A stretch of DNA of 64,000 nucleotides from assembly GCF_030817075.1 (NCBI RefSeq), contig NZ_JAUSYU010000001.1, positions 620,001 through 684,000 of the forward strand, written 5' to 3'. Under the pieces are notes generated by a model that saw nothing but the letters and a program-made list of their open reading frames with translations, had not been told where the DNA came from and made no database searches. Source of the stretch: Arthrobacter sp. V1I9 (GTDB lineage Bacteria; Actinomycetota; Actinomycetes; Actinomycetales; Micrococcaceae). Both the position numbers and the translations under genes were made by a program. Below, piece by piece: positions 33,051 through 41,572 of the stretch (its first letter is position 1; each line of letters opens with the position of its first letter).

Positions 33051-33072
33051 TTCTCATGAACGGTCGGTCAGT
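33051..33072 (-). promoter_or_regulatory. Partial PaaR-like operator before the tetR gene
   Basis: CGGTCGGTCAGT at 33061-33072 reproduces the right half of the operators at paaJ and paaZ; the left half (33051-33058) is poorly conserved. Its place 11 bases upstream of the regulator start suggests weak autoregulation. Confidence 0.5.
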
Positions 33073-33090
33073 CTGCGTGGGCTGATGCTG

Positions 33091-34452
33091 CTAGCCCTTC
33101 GGCCGCAGGTCGTAGATCCGGCGCAACTTGCCGTTGGACCGTTCGAGCGAGCCTGGCTCCACCACGTCCACCGAGCACGAAGAACCCACGTGGATCTTGA
33201 TCTGCTCCTTCAAGGTGCGCGCCGCCGTCGTGCTCTGCTCGGAGGTCACAGCGTCCCGGCGTTCGATCCGGACGGTCAGCTGGTCCATCCGCTGGCCTTC
33301 GGGGCGGGTGAGCTCGAGCTGGAAGTGCGGGCTGAGCTCGGGGATCCGAAGGGCGATTTCCTCGATCTGGGACGGGAAGAGGTTTACGCCGCGCAGGATG
33401 ATCATGTCATCGCTGCGGCCGGTGATGCGGCCCATCCGGCGGTGCGCGGGGCGGGCCGTGCCGGGCAGGAGCCGGGTGAGGTCCTTGGTGCGGTACCGGA
33501 TGATGGGCAGCGCTTCCTTGGTCAGGGACGTGAAGACGAGCTCGCCGTGTTCGCCGTCGCGCAGGACGTTCTCCTTGCCCACCACGGGGTTGAAGGCGTC
33601 GATGATTTCGGGGCGGAAGTGGTCCTCCCAGATGTGGCTGCCGTCCTGGGTCTCCACAGCCTCACCGGCCACGCCCGGGCCCATCACCTCGGAGAGGCCG
33701 TAAATGTCGCAGGCCTTGATGTTCATGGTGACTTCGAGTTCGTGCCGCATCTCCTGGGTCCACGGCTCCGCGCCCAGCACCGCGAACTTCAGGGAGGTGG
33801 AGGCGGGGTCGATGCCCATGTGCGCCATGGCGTCGGCGATGGTCAGCAGGTAAGTGGGGGTGGCCAGGATGGCGTCCGGCTGGAAGTCCTGGATCAGCTG
33901 GATCTGCCGTTCGGTCTGCCCGCCGGACATCGGGATAACCGTACAGCCGAGGGCTTCGGCGCCGGCGTGGGCGCCCAGGCCGCCGGTGAACAGCCCATAG
34001 CCGTAGGCGTTGTGGACCTTCATGCCAGGCCGGATGCCGGAGGCGCGGAAGCTGCGCGCCACAAGCTTGGCCCAGTCGGCCAGGTCCTGCTTGGTGTAGC
34101 CGACGACGGTGGGCCGGCCCGTGGTGCCCGAGCTGGCATGCACGCGGGCTACTTCGCTCTGCGGCACGGCGAACATGCCGAACGGGTATTCCGCCCGCAG
34201 GTCCTCCTTGGTGGTGAACGGGAAGTTGCCCAGGTCGCTGAGTTCGCGCAGGTCGCTGGGGTGGATGCCGGCGTCGTCGAACTTGCGCTTGTAAAGGGGC
34301 ACGCGCTCGTAGGCGTAGGCCACGGTGTGCTGCAGGCGGCTGAGCTGCAGCGCCTCGAGTTCGTCGCGGGAGATGGTTTCTTCGCGGTCCAGTGCGACGT
34401 CGGATGCGGTGGTGCCGGCGGACGTGGGGGTTTCGGGGGCGTGGAGGGTCAT
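33091..34452 (-). CDS. paaK: Phenylacetate-CoA ligase
   Basis: A 453-residue AMP-forming ligase that activates phenylacetate, the first step of the pathway. Motifs include the phosphate loop VHASSGTTGRPTVVGYT, DIYGLSEVMGPGVAGE and the C-terminal GRSDDMIILRGVNLFPSQIE, which carries the lysine-poor PaaK hinge sequence. Length is normal for the family. It follows the PaaI-type thioesterase by 7 bases and precedes the TetR gene. The N-terminus (HAPETPTSAGTTASDVALDREE) is longer than minimal PaaK proteins, so an internal start is possible. Confidence 0.95.
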   Translation of the reverse strand: MTLHAPETPTSAGTTASDVALDREETISRDELEALQLSRLQHTVAYAYERVPLYKRKFDDAGIHPSDLRELSDLGNFPFTTKEDLRAEYPFGMFAVPQSEVARVHASSGTTGRPTVVGYTKQDLADWAKLVARSFRASGIRPGMKVHNAYGYGLFTGGLGAHAGAEALGCTVIPMSGGQTERQIQLIQDFQPDAILATPTYLLTIADAMAHMGIDPASTSLKFAVLGAEPWTQEMRHELEVTMNIKACDIYGLSEVMGPGVAGEAVETQDGSHIWEDHFRPEIIDAFNPVVGKENVLRDGEHGELVFTSLTKEALPIIRYRTKDLTRLLPGTARPAHRRMGRITGRSDDMIILRGVNLFPSQIEEIALRIPELSPHFQLELTRPEGQRMDQLTVRIERRDAVTSEQSTTAARTLKEQIKIHVGSSCSVDVVEPGSLERSNGKLRRIYDLRPKG

Positions 34453-34459
34453 GGTTGTC

Positions 34460-34909
34460 CTACTTCTTGGGAATGGTCCGGCTGCGTCCGCGGAACTCGG
34501 CGATGAGTTCGCCCGGGGCCTGGGAGTCGGCGTCGGCAGCGAAAATCTGGATGTCGTACAGTCCGCTGCGTCCGGCGCTGGAACGGCGGTCGGCGACGGC
34601 GGTGATCACCTGGCCGCGGTAGGCGGGCTTGAGGAAGTTGATGTCGACGCCGGCGGCTACGGTGATGTTGTTCTCCTCGCCTGGTGCCGGGTTGACCGGG
34701 TTGCAGGCCATGGCGAAGGCGGAATCCGCGAAGGCGAAGATCATTCCGCCGTGCGCCATGCCGAAGCCGTTGAGCATTTCCTGGCGGAGGGTCATCCGGA
34801 TGGTGGCATGCCCGTCGCTGACGGCGAGGACTTCGATTCCCATCCAGATGGAGGCGTAGTCGTTTTCCAGGATGGGGTGGATGGCCCCGGACACTGTTGT
34901 TTCAGCCAT
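34460..34909 (-). CDS. paaI: Hydroxyphenylacetyl-CoA thioesterase
   Basis: A 149-residue hotdog thioesterase with the PaaI pattern: NDYASIWMGIEVLAVSDGHA, then GMAHGGMIFAFADSAFAMACN, where the HGG turn and the Asp in the central helix form the active site, and GVDINFLKPAYRG. PaaI protects the pathway by releasing CoA trapped in dead-end aryl esters. It is the first gene of paaI-paaK-tetR. A 22-bp palindromic operator unlike the PaaR sites lies 23 bases upstream, at 34932-34953. Confidence 0.92.
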   Translation of the reverse strand: MAETTVSGAIHPILENDYASIWMGIEVLAVSDGHATIRMTLRQEMLNGFGMAHGGMIFAFADSAFAMACNPVNPAPGEENNITVAAGVDINFLKPAYRGQVITAVADRRSSAGRSGLYDIQIFAADADSQAPGELIAEFRGRSRTIPKK

Positions 34910-34931
34910 GCGTCATTGCCTCCAGCTTTAT

Positions 34932-34953
34932 TTACCGAATGTTCATTAGGTAA
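34932..34953 (-). promoter_or_regulatory. 22-bp palindromic operator upstream of paaI-paaK
   Basis: TTACC-N-AATG-NN-CATT-N-GGTAA is symmetrical at all 18 paired positions. This is TetR-type geometry with a sequence different from the CGGTNAGT sites at paaJ and paaZ, so a second regulator may act here. It lies 23 bases before the paaI start. Confidence 0.65.
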
Positions 34954-34982
34954 TCCCATGAGGGGGTCCGGTGTCAAGGGCA

Positions 34983-35066
34983 TGCACTTCCCGCCAGATG
35001 GCATTTCACGGCAGTCCCGCGGCCGGACATTGCCGCGAAGTGCCATCTCGCGGAGCGGGAAGTGCA
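34983..35066. repeat. 84-bp nested hairpin between paaI and pta
   Basis: TGCACTTCCCGC (34983-34994) pairs with its complement at 35055-35066; inside, AGATGGCA (34996-35003) pairs with TGCCATCT (35041-35048) and CGGCA (35009-35013) with TGCCG (35031-35035). The arm CTGCACTTCCCG recurs as a single copy near 52347. It lies between divergent genes, 43 bases before pta. Confidence 0.7.
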
Positions 35067-35109
35067 AGGATGGAGGACCGGCACCAGCAGACCAGCAAAA
35101 GGGCGGACC

Positions 35110-37179
35110 ATGGCCAAAAGCATCTACGTCAGCGCAACCACTCCCGGATCGGGCAAGTCCCTTGTGGCCCTGGGTTTGGCGGACACCCTGCACCGCCACG
35201 CGGACAGGATCGGCTTTTTCAAACCCGTAGTCACCGGGCCCACGGCCAAAGATGATCCCATGGTGGCGCTGATGAAGTCGAGGTTCGCCCTGGAGGATGA
35301 GCGGTGCCGCGGCGGCCTCACCCACGAGGAGGTCCGTTCCCTGCTCGCCGAAGGAAATCGCGAGGAGATTGATTCCCGCTGTGTGGAGATCTTCGCCGAC
35401 ATTTCCCGCCACTGCGACGTGGTGATTGTGGAGGGCACGGACCTGACCGGCCAGGACGCCGCCGTCGAATTTGACCTCAACGCCCGCCTGGCCAACAACC
35501 TGGCCGCCCCCGTGGTGGCCGTGGTGGGCGCCAAGGGGCGGACCGTGGCGGAGGCGGCAGCCGATGTCGAGGTTGCCCGCAAGGAGCTCGCTGCCGAGAA
35601 GTGTGCCCTGCTTGCCATCATGGTGAACCGCGCGGATCCGGAGGACGTCGAGGCAATCTCCGCCGCCGTGAAGCCCGGCGCCTCCAAGCGCCCCGTGTAT
35701 GTCCTGCCCGAGCTGGAAGAGATTGCCCGCCCCACCACCGGCGAAGTGGCTGCGGCGCTGGGGGTGCGGCAGATTGCGGGCCGGGCGGACATGGAGCGGG
35801 ACGTGAGGGACATCAAGGTGGCGGCCATGAACGTGGGCAACTTCCTGAACGTGCTGGACGAGGGCGCCCTGGTGATTGTGCCCGGGGATCGCGCCGACGT
35901 GATGGTCGCGTGCCTGGCATCCTCCTTCTCGCCAGAGTTTCCCGTGGCTTCAGCGCTCATCCTCACCGGCGGGCTGGCACCGGACGCCAACATCTACCCG
36001 CTCCTGGCGCAGGCGCCGTTCCCGGTGTTTGCCGCCACGGACGACACCTACACCACTGCCCGCCGCGTCTCCGAGGTCCGGAGCGAGATCTGGTCCGGGC
36101 ACCGCCGCAAGGTGGCCTCGGCCCTTGGACTCTGGTCCCGCACCGTGGATGAGGCCGAGCTGGTGGAGCGGCTGCACCTGCCGCGGGCTGAACGGATGAC
36201 TCCGCTCCGCTTCCTGCACGACCTCATCGAGCGGGCCCGCGGCCAGCGCCGCCACGTGGTCCTCCCCGAAGGGACAGATGTACGGATCCTCCGCGCCGCG
36301 GAAATCCTGTACCGCCGCGACGTCTGCGACCTGACCGTCCTCGGACCGGAAACGGACATCCGCGAGCTTGCTGCCACCCGCGGCATCGATCTCTCCGGGA
36401 TAAACATCGTGGATCCCGCCACTTCGGACCTGCGGCAGAAGTTCGCCGAGCAGTACGCGGAGCTGCGGGCGCACAAGGGTGTTGACGTGCCCAAAGCCCT
36501 GGAGATCATGCAGGACGTCAGCTACTTCGGCACCATGATGGTCCAGCTCGGCGTGGTGGACGGGATGGTATCCGGCGCCGCCCACACCACCGCCCACACC
36601 ATCCGGCCGGCGCTCGAGTTCGTGAAGACCCGCGAGGGCGTGAAAATCGTGTCCTCGGTGTTCCTGATGCTGATGCCGGACCGGGTGCTGGTCTACGGCG
36701 ACTGCGCAGTGAACCCGGACCCCAACGTGGAACAGCTGGCGGACATCGCGCTCGCCTCCGCCGAGACCGCTGCCCAGTTCGGCGTGGAGCCGCGGGTGGC
36801 CATGCTGTCCTACTCCACCGGCGGCTCGGGCTCGGGGGAGGCCGTGGACGAGGTGCGGCAGGCCACCGAGCTGGTGCGCCAGCGCCGCCCGGACCTCGCC
36901 GTCGAGGGCCCCATCCAGTACGACGCCGCCGTGGACGCCTCGATCGCCGAGTCCAAAATGCCGGGCTCTTCTGTGGCCGGGCAGGCCACCGTGTTCATCT
37001 TCCCGGACCTCAACACCGGCAACAACACGTACAAGGCGGTGCAGCAGAGCTCCGGTGCAGTCGCCGTCGGGCCGGTCCTGCAGGGGCTGCGGAAGCCGGT
37101 CAACGACCTCTCCCGCGGCTGCACCGTGGAGGACATCGTGAACACCGTGGCCATCACCGCCATCCAGGCGCAGGCCTGA
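35110..37179 (+). CDS. pta: Phosphate acetyltransferase (long form)
   Basis: A 689-residue enzyme interconverting acetyl-CoA and acetyl phosphate. The N-terminal BioD/cobyrinic-synthase-like P-loop domain (TPGSGKSLVALG near residue 10) and central DRTGG-type domain (GDRADVMVACLAS) precede the catalytic PTA domain from about residue 370 (RRHVVLPEGTDVRILRAAEIL), with GSGSGEAVDEVRQAT and FIFPDLNTGNNTYKAVQ. The long three-domain form is the allosteric type known from E. coli. ATG 35110 fits best; the frame extends to 35062 without added homology. ackA lies 4.4 kb downstream, not adjacent as is usual. Confidence 0.95.
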   Translation: MAKSIYVSATTPGSGKSLVALGLADTLHRHADRIGFFKPVVTGPTAKDDPMVALMKSRFALEDERCRGGLTHEEVRSLLAEGNREEIDSRCVEIFADISRHCDVVIVEGTDLTGQDAAVEFDLNARLANNLAAPVVAVVGAKGRTVAEAAADVEVARKELAAEKCALLAIMVNRADPEDVEAISAAVKPGASKRPVYVLPELEEIARPTTGEVAAALGVRQIAGRADMERDVRDIKVAAMNVGNFLNVLDEGALVIVPGDRADVMVACLASSFSPEFPVASALILTGGLAPDANIYPLLAQAPFPVFAATDDTYTTARRVSEVRSEIWSGHRRKVASALGLWSRTVDEAELVERLHLPRAERMTPLRFLHDLIERARGQRRHVVLPEGTDVRILRAAEILYRRDVCDLTVLGPETDIRELAATRGIDLSGINIVDPATSDLRQKFAEQYAELRAHKGVDVPKALEIMQDVSYFGTMMVQLGVVDGMVSGAAHTTAHTIRPALEFVKTREGVKIVSSVFLMLMPDRVLVYGDCAVNPDPNVEQLADIALASAETAAQFGVEPRVAMLSYSTGGSGSGEAVDEVRQATELVRQRRPDLAVEGPIQYDAAVDASIAESKMPGSSVAGQATVFIFPDLNTGNNTYKAVQQSSGAVAVGPVLQGLRKPVNDLSRGCTVEDIVNTVAITAIQAQA

Positions 37180-37261
37180 CGCTCCCCGTCACCGCAAGGC
37201 TCAGGGAGGACGGACGAAGGCGGCAGCAGGCTTCGGTGCCGTCGTCGCCTAGGGTGATCAC

Positions 37262-40012
37262 ATGGACCGTCCATTCCTCGCCACGAAGCTGTACGTCCCC
37301 GCGCCGCGGCGAAGTTTTGTGGCCCGGCCGAGGCTGCGGGAAAAGCTGCGCACCGGCGCCGATTCCGGCCTGACACTCGTGTCCGCTCCGGCAGGATTCG
37401 GGAAGACAGCCCTCCTTGCCGACTGGATTGCCACTACAGCCGGCAATGACCGCTCCGTTGCCTGGCTTTCCCTGGACGCGGGAGAGAGCGAACCGGCCGC
37501 ATTGTGGGGTTACGTCGCAACGTCACTCCAAGCCGCTGTGCCCGGTGTGGGGCGGACCGCCTTGGAGCTTCTCGCTTCCCCGCCCCTGGCCACCGAGCTT
37601 GTCCTCACCGCCCTGGTGAACGACCTCTCGGCCGTGCCCCACGACGTCTGGCTGGTACTGGACGACTACCACACGGTGGACAACCCGGAGACGGGCGCCG
37701 GGATGACCTACTTCCTGGAGCACCTGCCGCAGCACGTCCATGTTGTGGTGAGCACCCGCTCCGACCCTGCCCTGCCCCTGTCCCGCTGGCGGGTGAAGAG
37801 GGGCCTGGTGGAAATCCGCGCCGCAGACCTGAGGTTCACTCCTGAGGAGGCGGCGGCCTACCTCAACGACGTGGCAGGGCTGGAACTGGCCGCGGCGCAG
37901 GTTTCCACGCTGGAACAGCGGACCGAGGGATGGATCGCGGCACTTCAGCTCGCTGCGCTCTCGCTCCGGGACCGGGCAGACGCTGCCGGCTTTGTTGAAC
38001 GCTTCGCCGGGGACGACCGGTACGTCGTGGACTACCTGGTGGACGAGGTGCTGGAGCACCAGCCGGACGACGTCCGCAGTTTCCTGCAGCACACAGCGAT
38101 CCTCGACAGGCTTACCGGGCCGCTCTGCGATGCCGTGACAGGTCATGGCGGCGGCAGTGCGATGCTCGTCAACCTGGAGCGCGCCAACCTGTTTGTCATC
38201 CCACTGGATGACCAGCGGGAGTGGTACCGCTACCACCACCTCTTTGCCGACGTGCTGAGGGGGCGTCTGTTCAGCGAGGAGCCAGGGCAGATTCCACCCC
38301 TGCATCAGCGCGCGAGCGGGTGGTACGAGGCCCATGGCCACGAAGCCGACGCCGTCCGGCACGCCCTCGCCGGACAGGACTTTGACCGCGCGGCACAGCT
38401 GGTGGAGCTCGCTGTGCCCGGGCTCCGGCGCAACCGCCAGGACGCCGTGTTGTTCGGCTGGCTCAGGGCACTGCCCGAGGCCGCCATTCGGCGCAGCCCG
38501 GTGCTGAGCGTCTTTTTTGGGGCAATGCTCATGGCCTCCGGGGACCTCGCCGGGGTGGAGCCGTGGCTTTCCACCGCAGAGCGCGGACTCACGGAGGGGG
38601 CGGCGCCTGCCGGATCCGTTCCCGGGCCCGGGAACCAGGAGATCAGGACGCTGCCGGCCACCATAGCCACCTACCGCGCCTCCCTTGCGCAGGCGCGGGG
38701 AGATGCCGAGGGCACGGCGGCCTATGCCCGGCAAGCACTCGACCTTGCCCGCCCGGAGGACCACCTGGCGCGTGGTGCCGCGGCGGGCTTCCTGGGGCTT
38801 GCCGCCTGGGCGGACGGTGACGTGCAGGGAGCCCTGGGGACATTTACGCAGGCGGTCGCAAGCCTGCACGCCGCCGGCAACCTGCTGGACGAGTTCAGCA
38901 GCACGGTGATCCTCGCGGACATGTGGCTTGCGGCAGGCCGGCCGGGGGAGGCGCGCCGGCTCTGCGAGAACGCGCTGCAGCAGGCCAACCGCCGGGGCGG
39001 CTCCATGCTGCGGGCGGGCGCCGAGTTGCACGTGGCCCTCAGCGAGATCAGCAGGCAGTCCGGAAACGGAAACGAGGCCAGGCGGCACCTCGATGCAGCG
39101 GCGGTGTTTGTCGAACGGGGGCCGATGACCGAAAGCCGCTACCGGTGGTTCGTGGCGAAGGCGCTGGTGGCCCAGGATGAGGATGACCGGGATGGCGCCA
39201 TCAGCCACCTGGAGCAGGCGGAGCAGCTGTACCGGCCGGGCTTCTTCCCGGACGTGCGCCCCGTTCCGGCGGTGAAAGCCCGTATGTGGGTGCGCCAGGG
39301 CAAGCTGTCCGAGGCGGCCGGCTGGGCACGGGAGCATGGCATCACTGTCACAGGCGACGGCGGCTACCTGAAGGAGTACAGCCACCTCACCCTGGTGCGA
39401 CTGCTGATCGCCCAACAGTTGGCGGGCGCCGGTGCCACCGAAGACGCCGGAGCCGCCGAAGGCGCCGTCGAAGATGCCCTTGGCCTGCTGGACCGGATGG
39501 CAGCCGGCGCCACCCAGGCCGCCCGCGCGGGCAGCGTGGTGGAGATCGCCATGCTCCGGGCCCTGTTACACGCGGTGCTGGGCAACCGCCGCCAGGCGCA
39601 GGAGGCGCTCGCCGCTGCGCTGGCCGCCGCGCCGGAACCTGATGGGTACGTGCGGCTGTTCCTGGACGAAGGCCCGCTGATGGTGGAGCTGCTGCGGGAA
39701 GCAGCGCAGGGAGCAACGCACGACGGCGTTGCTGCCGCCCGTGCCCAGCGGCTGTTCGGCCTGGCTGCCCCTCCACCCACGGCACCTGCCGGCTCCCGGG
39801 ACCACCCGCCGTCGGACGTTGACCCCCTGAGCGAACGCGAACTGCAGGTCCTTCGGCTCCTGGACAGCGAGCTGAACGGGCCGGAGATCGCCCGCGCCCT
39901 GTTTATTTCGCACAACACACTGCGCACGCACACCAAGCACATCTTCACCAAGCTCGGCGTGACCAGCCGGCGGGCGGCAGTAAGCCGGGCACGCGACCGC
40001 GGCCTGCTGTAG
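37262..40012 (+). CDS. Large ATP-binding LuxR regulator (LAL/MalT-like)
   Basis: A 916-residue STAND-class regulator. The ATPase P-loop APAGFGKTALLADW starts near residue 41 and the Walker B-like VWLVLDDYHTVDNP near 130; then come a winged-helix region, a long helical TPR-like middle (residues about 380-800), and a C-terminal LuxR domain (LSERELQVLRLLDSEL, then LRTHTKHIFTKLGVTSRRAA). Such proteins bind an inducer in the middle region and oligomerise with ATP, as MalT does. The ATG follows a TAGGGT box (37250-37255) by 6 bases, so it is probably leaderless. The two small genes downstream are candidate targets. Confidence 0.92.
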   Translation: MDRPFLATKLYVPAPRRSFVARPRLREKLRTGADSGLTLVSAPAGFGKTALLADWIATTAGNDRSVAWLSLDAGESEPAALWGYVATSLQAAVPGVGRTALELLASPPLATELVLTALVNDLSAVPHDVWLVLDDYHTVDNPETGAGMTYFLEHLPQHVHVVVSTRSDPALPLSRWRVKRGLVEIRAADLRFTPEEAAAYLNDVAGLELAAAQVSTLEQRTEGWIAALQLAALSLRDRADAAGFVERFAGDDRYVVDYLVDEVLEHQPDDVRSFLQHTAILDRLTGPLCDAVTGHGGGSAMLVNLERANLFVIPLDDQREWYRYHHLFADVLRGRLFSEEPGQIPPLHQRASGWYEAHGHEADAVRHALAGQDFDRAAQLVELAVPGLRRNRQDAVLFGWLRALPEAAIRRSPVLSVFFGAMLMASGDLAGVEPWLSTAERGLTEGAAPAGSVPGPGNQEIRTLPATIATYRASLAQARGDAEGTAAYARQALDLARPEDHLARGAAAGFLGLAAWADGDVQGALGTFTQAVASLHAAGNLLDEFSSTVILADMWLAAGRPGEARRLCENALQQANRRGGSMLRAGAELHVALSEISRQSGNGNEARRHLDAAAVFVERGPMTESRYRWFVAKALVAQDEDDRDGAISHLEQAEQLYRPGFFPDVRPVPAVKARMWVRQGKLSEAAGWAREHGITVTGDGGYLKEYSHLTLVRLLIAQQLAGAGATEDAGAAEGAVEDALGLLDRMAAGATQAARAGSVVEIAMLRALLHAVLGNRRQAQEALAAALAAAPEPDGYVRLFLDEGPLMVELLREAAQGATHDGVAAARAQRLFGLAAPPPTAPAGSRDHPPSDVDPLSERELQVLRLLDSELNGPEIARALFISHNTLRTHTKHIFTKLGVTSRRAAVSRARDRGLL

Positions 40013-40020
40013 CGCCGGCT

Positions 40021-40045
40021 GCTGCAGCGCCGCTGCTCCAAGCCG
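40021..40045 (+). repeat. Short tandem GCCGCTGCT copies
   Basis: After the LAL stop, GCCGGCTGCT, GCCGCTGCT and GCCGCTGCT follow one another at 14-15 base steps in a region with no gene. This may be slippage-derived and is of low weight; it lies well before the promoter region of the next gene. Confidence 0.35.
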
Positions 40046-40095
40046 CTGCTGTTAACGGGCCACCGAATCCGGCCCGGGGTTCACCCTGCCGGTCA

Positions 40096-40110
40096 CATCA
40101 TCGGGTGATG
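40096..40110 (+). promoter_or_regulatory. Inverted repeat upstream of a membrane protein gene
   Basis: CATCA-TCGGG-TGATG forms a perfect 5-bp inverted repeat 90 bases before the start at 40201 and just after the LAL regulator gene. It could be the binding site of that regulator; only the symmetry supports this. Confidence 0.35.
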
Positions 40111-40200
40111 CCAGCTCACCCCGCCGCTCCCTACCTTGGAGTTATCCGGCAGCGTCAGCCGGAACCCGCAAGAGCCGCAGCCACCGACAGGAAGCCCGAC

Positions 40201-40890
40201 ATGCCCATCACCACCACCAAACTCACCCGCTGGGCCGGCCTGTCCGCCGTCGCGGCGGGCCTGCTGTTCATCGGCGTCCAGATCAACCACCCGCACCTGG
40301 ACGCAGGGTTCGCCACCACCACCGAGTACACGGTCCGCCAGACCCTCAAGGTCCTGATGAGCGGGCTGTCACTGGCCGGCATCACCGGTATGTACCTGCG
40401 CCAGGTGAAGCAGGCCGGAGTGCTGGGCCTGGTGGGGTACCTCGTGTTCGCTGCCGGCTACCTCATCATGACCAGCGTCGAGGTCATCGGCGCGGTAGTC
40501 CTTCCAACGCTCGCCCGCACCGACCCCGGCTACGTCAACGATGTCTTTGCCATGGTCCTCGGGGAACAGGTGAACGGCGACATCGGCCTCTTTCCGGTCC
40601 TGAACATCGCCTCAGCACTCACCTTCCTGGGCGGCGGACTTCTCTTCGGCATCGCCCTGTTCCGTGCAAAAGTCCTGGCCCGTTGGGCTGCGGCGCTGCT
40701 CGCCATCGGATCCGTGGCAACCCTCGCCATTCCGCTGCTGCCCCAGGTCAACGAACGGCTGTTTGCCCTCCCCACGGGCGTGGCCCTGGTGGGCCTGGGG
40801 TACTCGCTGTGGAGCGGGCTGCGCACACGGGCCGCCCTGCCGCTGTCCGGCACTGTCGGGCCGGCGGCTGCACCGGAGGCCGTGAAATGA
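40201..40890 (+). CDS. Integral membrane protein of unknown function
   Basis: A 229-residue protein with about six membrane helices (for example AGLSAVAAGLLFIGVQINHP and ALTFLGGGLLFGIALFRAKV). No catalytic motif is evident. ATG 40201 was chosen because GGAAG lies 7 bases upstream and the frame before it is not protein-like. It lies 188 bases downstream of the LAL regulator and overlaps the following 83-codon gene (ATGA), so those two are coupled. In Actinobacteria, membrane proteins of this kind often sit beside LuxR/LAL regulators as likely targets; the job of this one is unknown. Confidence 0.8.
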   Translation: MPITTTKLTRWAGLSAVAAGLLFIGVQINHPHLDAGFATTTEYTVRQTLKVLMSGLSLAGITGMYLRQVKQAGVLGLVGYLVFAAGYLIMTSVEVIGAVVLPTLARTDPGYVNDVFAMVLGEQVNGDIGLFPVLNIASALTFLGGGLLFGIALFRAKVLARWAAALLAIGSVATLAIPLLPQVNERLFALPTGVALVGLGYSLWSGLRTRAALPLSGTVGPAAAPEAVK

Positions 40891-41138
40891 CTGTCCCCAC
40901 CCGGTACGGGATCCGCATCGGCGGGCACCTCGACCAGCGCTGGTCTGCCTGGTTCGGCAACCTCACGCTGACCCACGAGACCGACGGCACTACAATGCTC
41001 AGCGGAGCCGTCGCCGACCAGGCGGCGCTGCACGGGCTGCTCACCAAGGTCCGGGATCTCGGCGTCGTCCTTCTTTCCGTGGAGGCACTGGACGCAGCCG
41101 ACGGCGGCACCCGGGTGAGTGCCGCCGCCGGGCGTTAG
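40887..41138 (+). CDS. Small conserved actinobacterial protein
   Basis: An 83-residue soluble protein: TVPTRYGIRIGGHLDQRWSA, WFGNLTLTHETDGTTMLSG and QAALHGLLTKVRDLGVVLLSVEAL. The IRIGGHLD..WSAWFG..L and DQAALHGLL patterns recur in small conserved actinobacterial proteins, often encoded beside regulators, but I know no assigned function. The ATG overlaps the membrane protein stop (ATGA), and the 3' end overlaps the convergent acidic protein gene by 4 bases. Confidence 0.75.
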   Translation: MTVPTRYGIRIGGHLDQRWSAWFGNLTLTHETDGTTMLSGAVADQAALHGLLTKVRDLGVVLLSVEALDAADGGTRVSAAAGR

Positions 41139-41434
41139 GCGTCGCTGCTGTCCGGCCTGGCCAGGCTGTCCGGATCCTCCTGCTGGGCCGGTTCGTCGGA
41201 CAGGCCCTCCGGGGTGAGGTCGAGGTCTTCCAGGTTTTCCGGCGCTTCCGGGGCATCCCCGGTTTCGCCGGCCTTGGAGGCGCCGGTGTCGTCCAGTGCC
41301 GGGTTCGCGCCCTCCACTCCGGTGGGGTCCTTCGTCCCGGAACCTGCGCCTCCCTGGGCGTTGAGCGAAGCGGTGTTGCCGGATCCCGTGTCGGTGGGGT
41401 TGCTCTCGTCGTACGAAGTGGGCTCGTTCGTCAT
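41135..41434 (-). CDS. Small acidic disordered protein
   Basis: A 99-residue hydrophilic protein starting MTNEPTSYDESNPTDTGSG and ending PDSLARPDSSDA, rich in Asp, Glu, Gly, Pro, Ser and Thr, with no hydrophobic core. It is probably intrinsically disordered. A GAGAGGA sequence 7 bases upstream supports ATG 41434; the frame runs to 41518 without a ribosome site. Similar low-complexity proteins are common in the genus and may be stress-related, but no function is known. Confidence 0.65.
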   Translation of the reverse strand: MTNEPTSYDESNPTDTGSGNTASLNAQGGAGSGTKDPTGVEGANPALDDTGASKAGETGDAPEAPENLEDLDLTPEGLSDEPAQQEDPDSLARPDSSDA

Positions 41435-41572
41435 GGAAATGTCCTCTCGGGCGTGGTCCAGCCTGTCCGCCGACTCTAGGCACAGCCCGCTCCCATCCGC
41501 AAGGAAACCGTGCAGCACCAGGGCAACCTATAGTGTGGTTTGAACTGCAGAAGCCAGGCTCAGGAGGCCCGC

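Noticed and set aside
37523..39415. A 630-codon minus-strand frame inside the LAL regulator gene.
   Set aside because: No recognisable domain; the plus strand has an intact ATPase and LuxR domain throughout.
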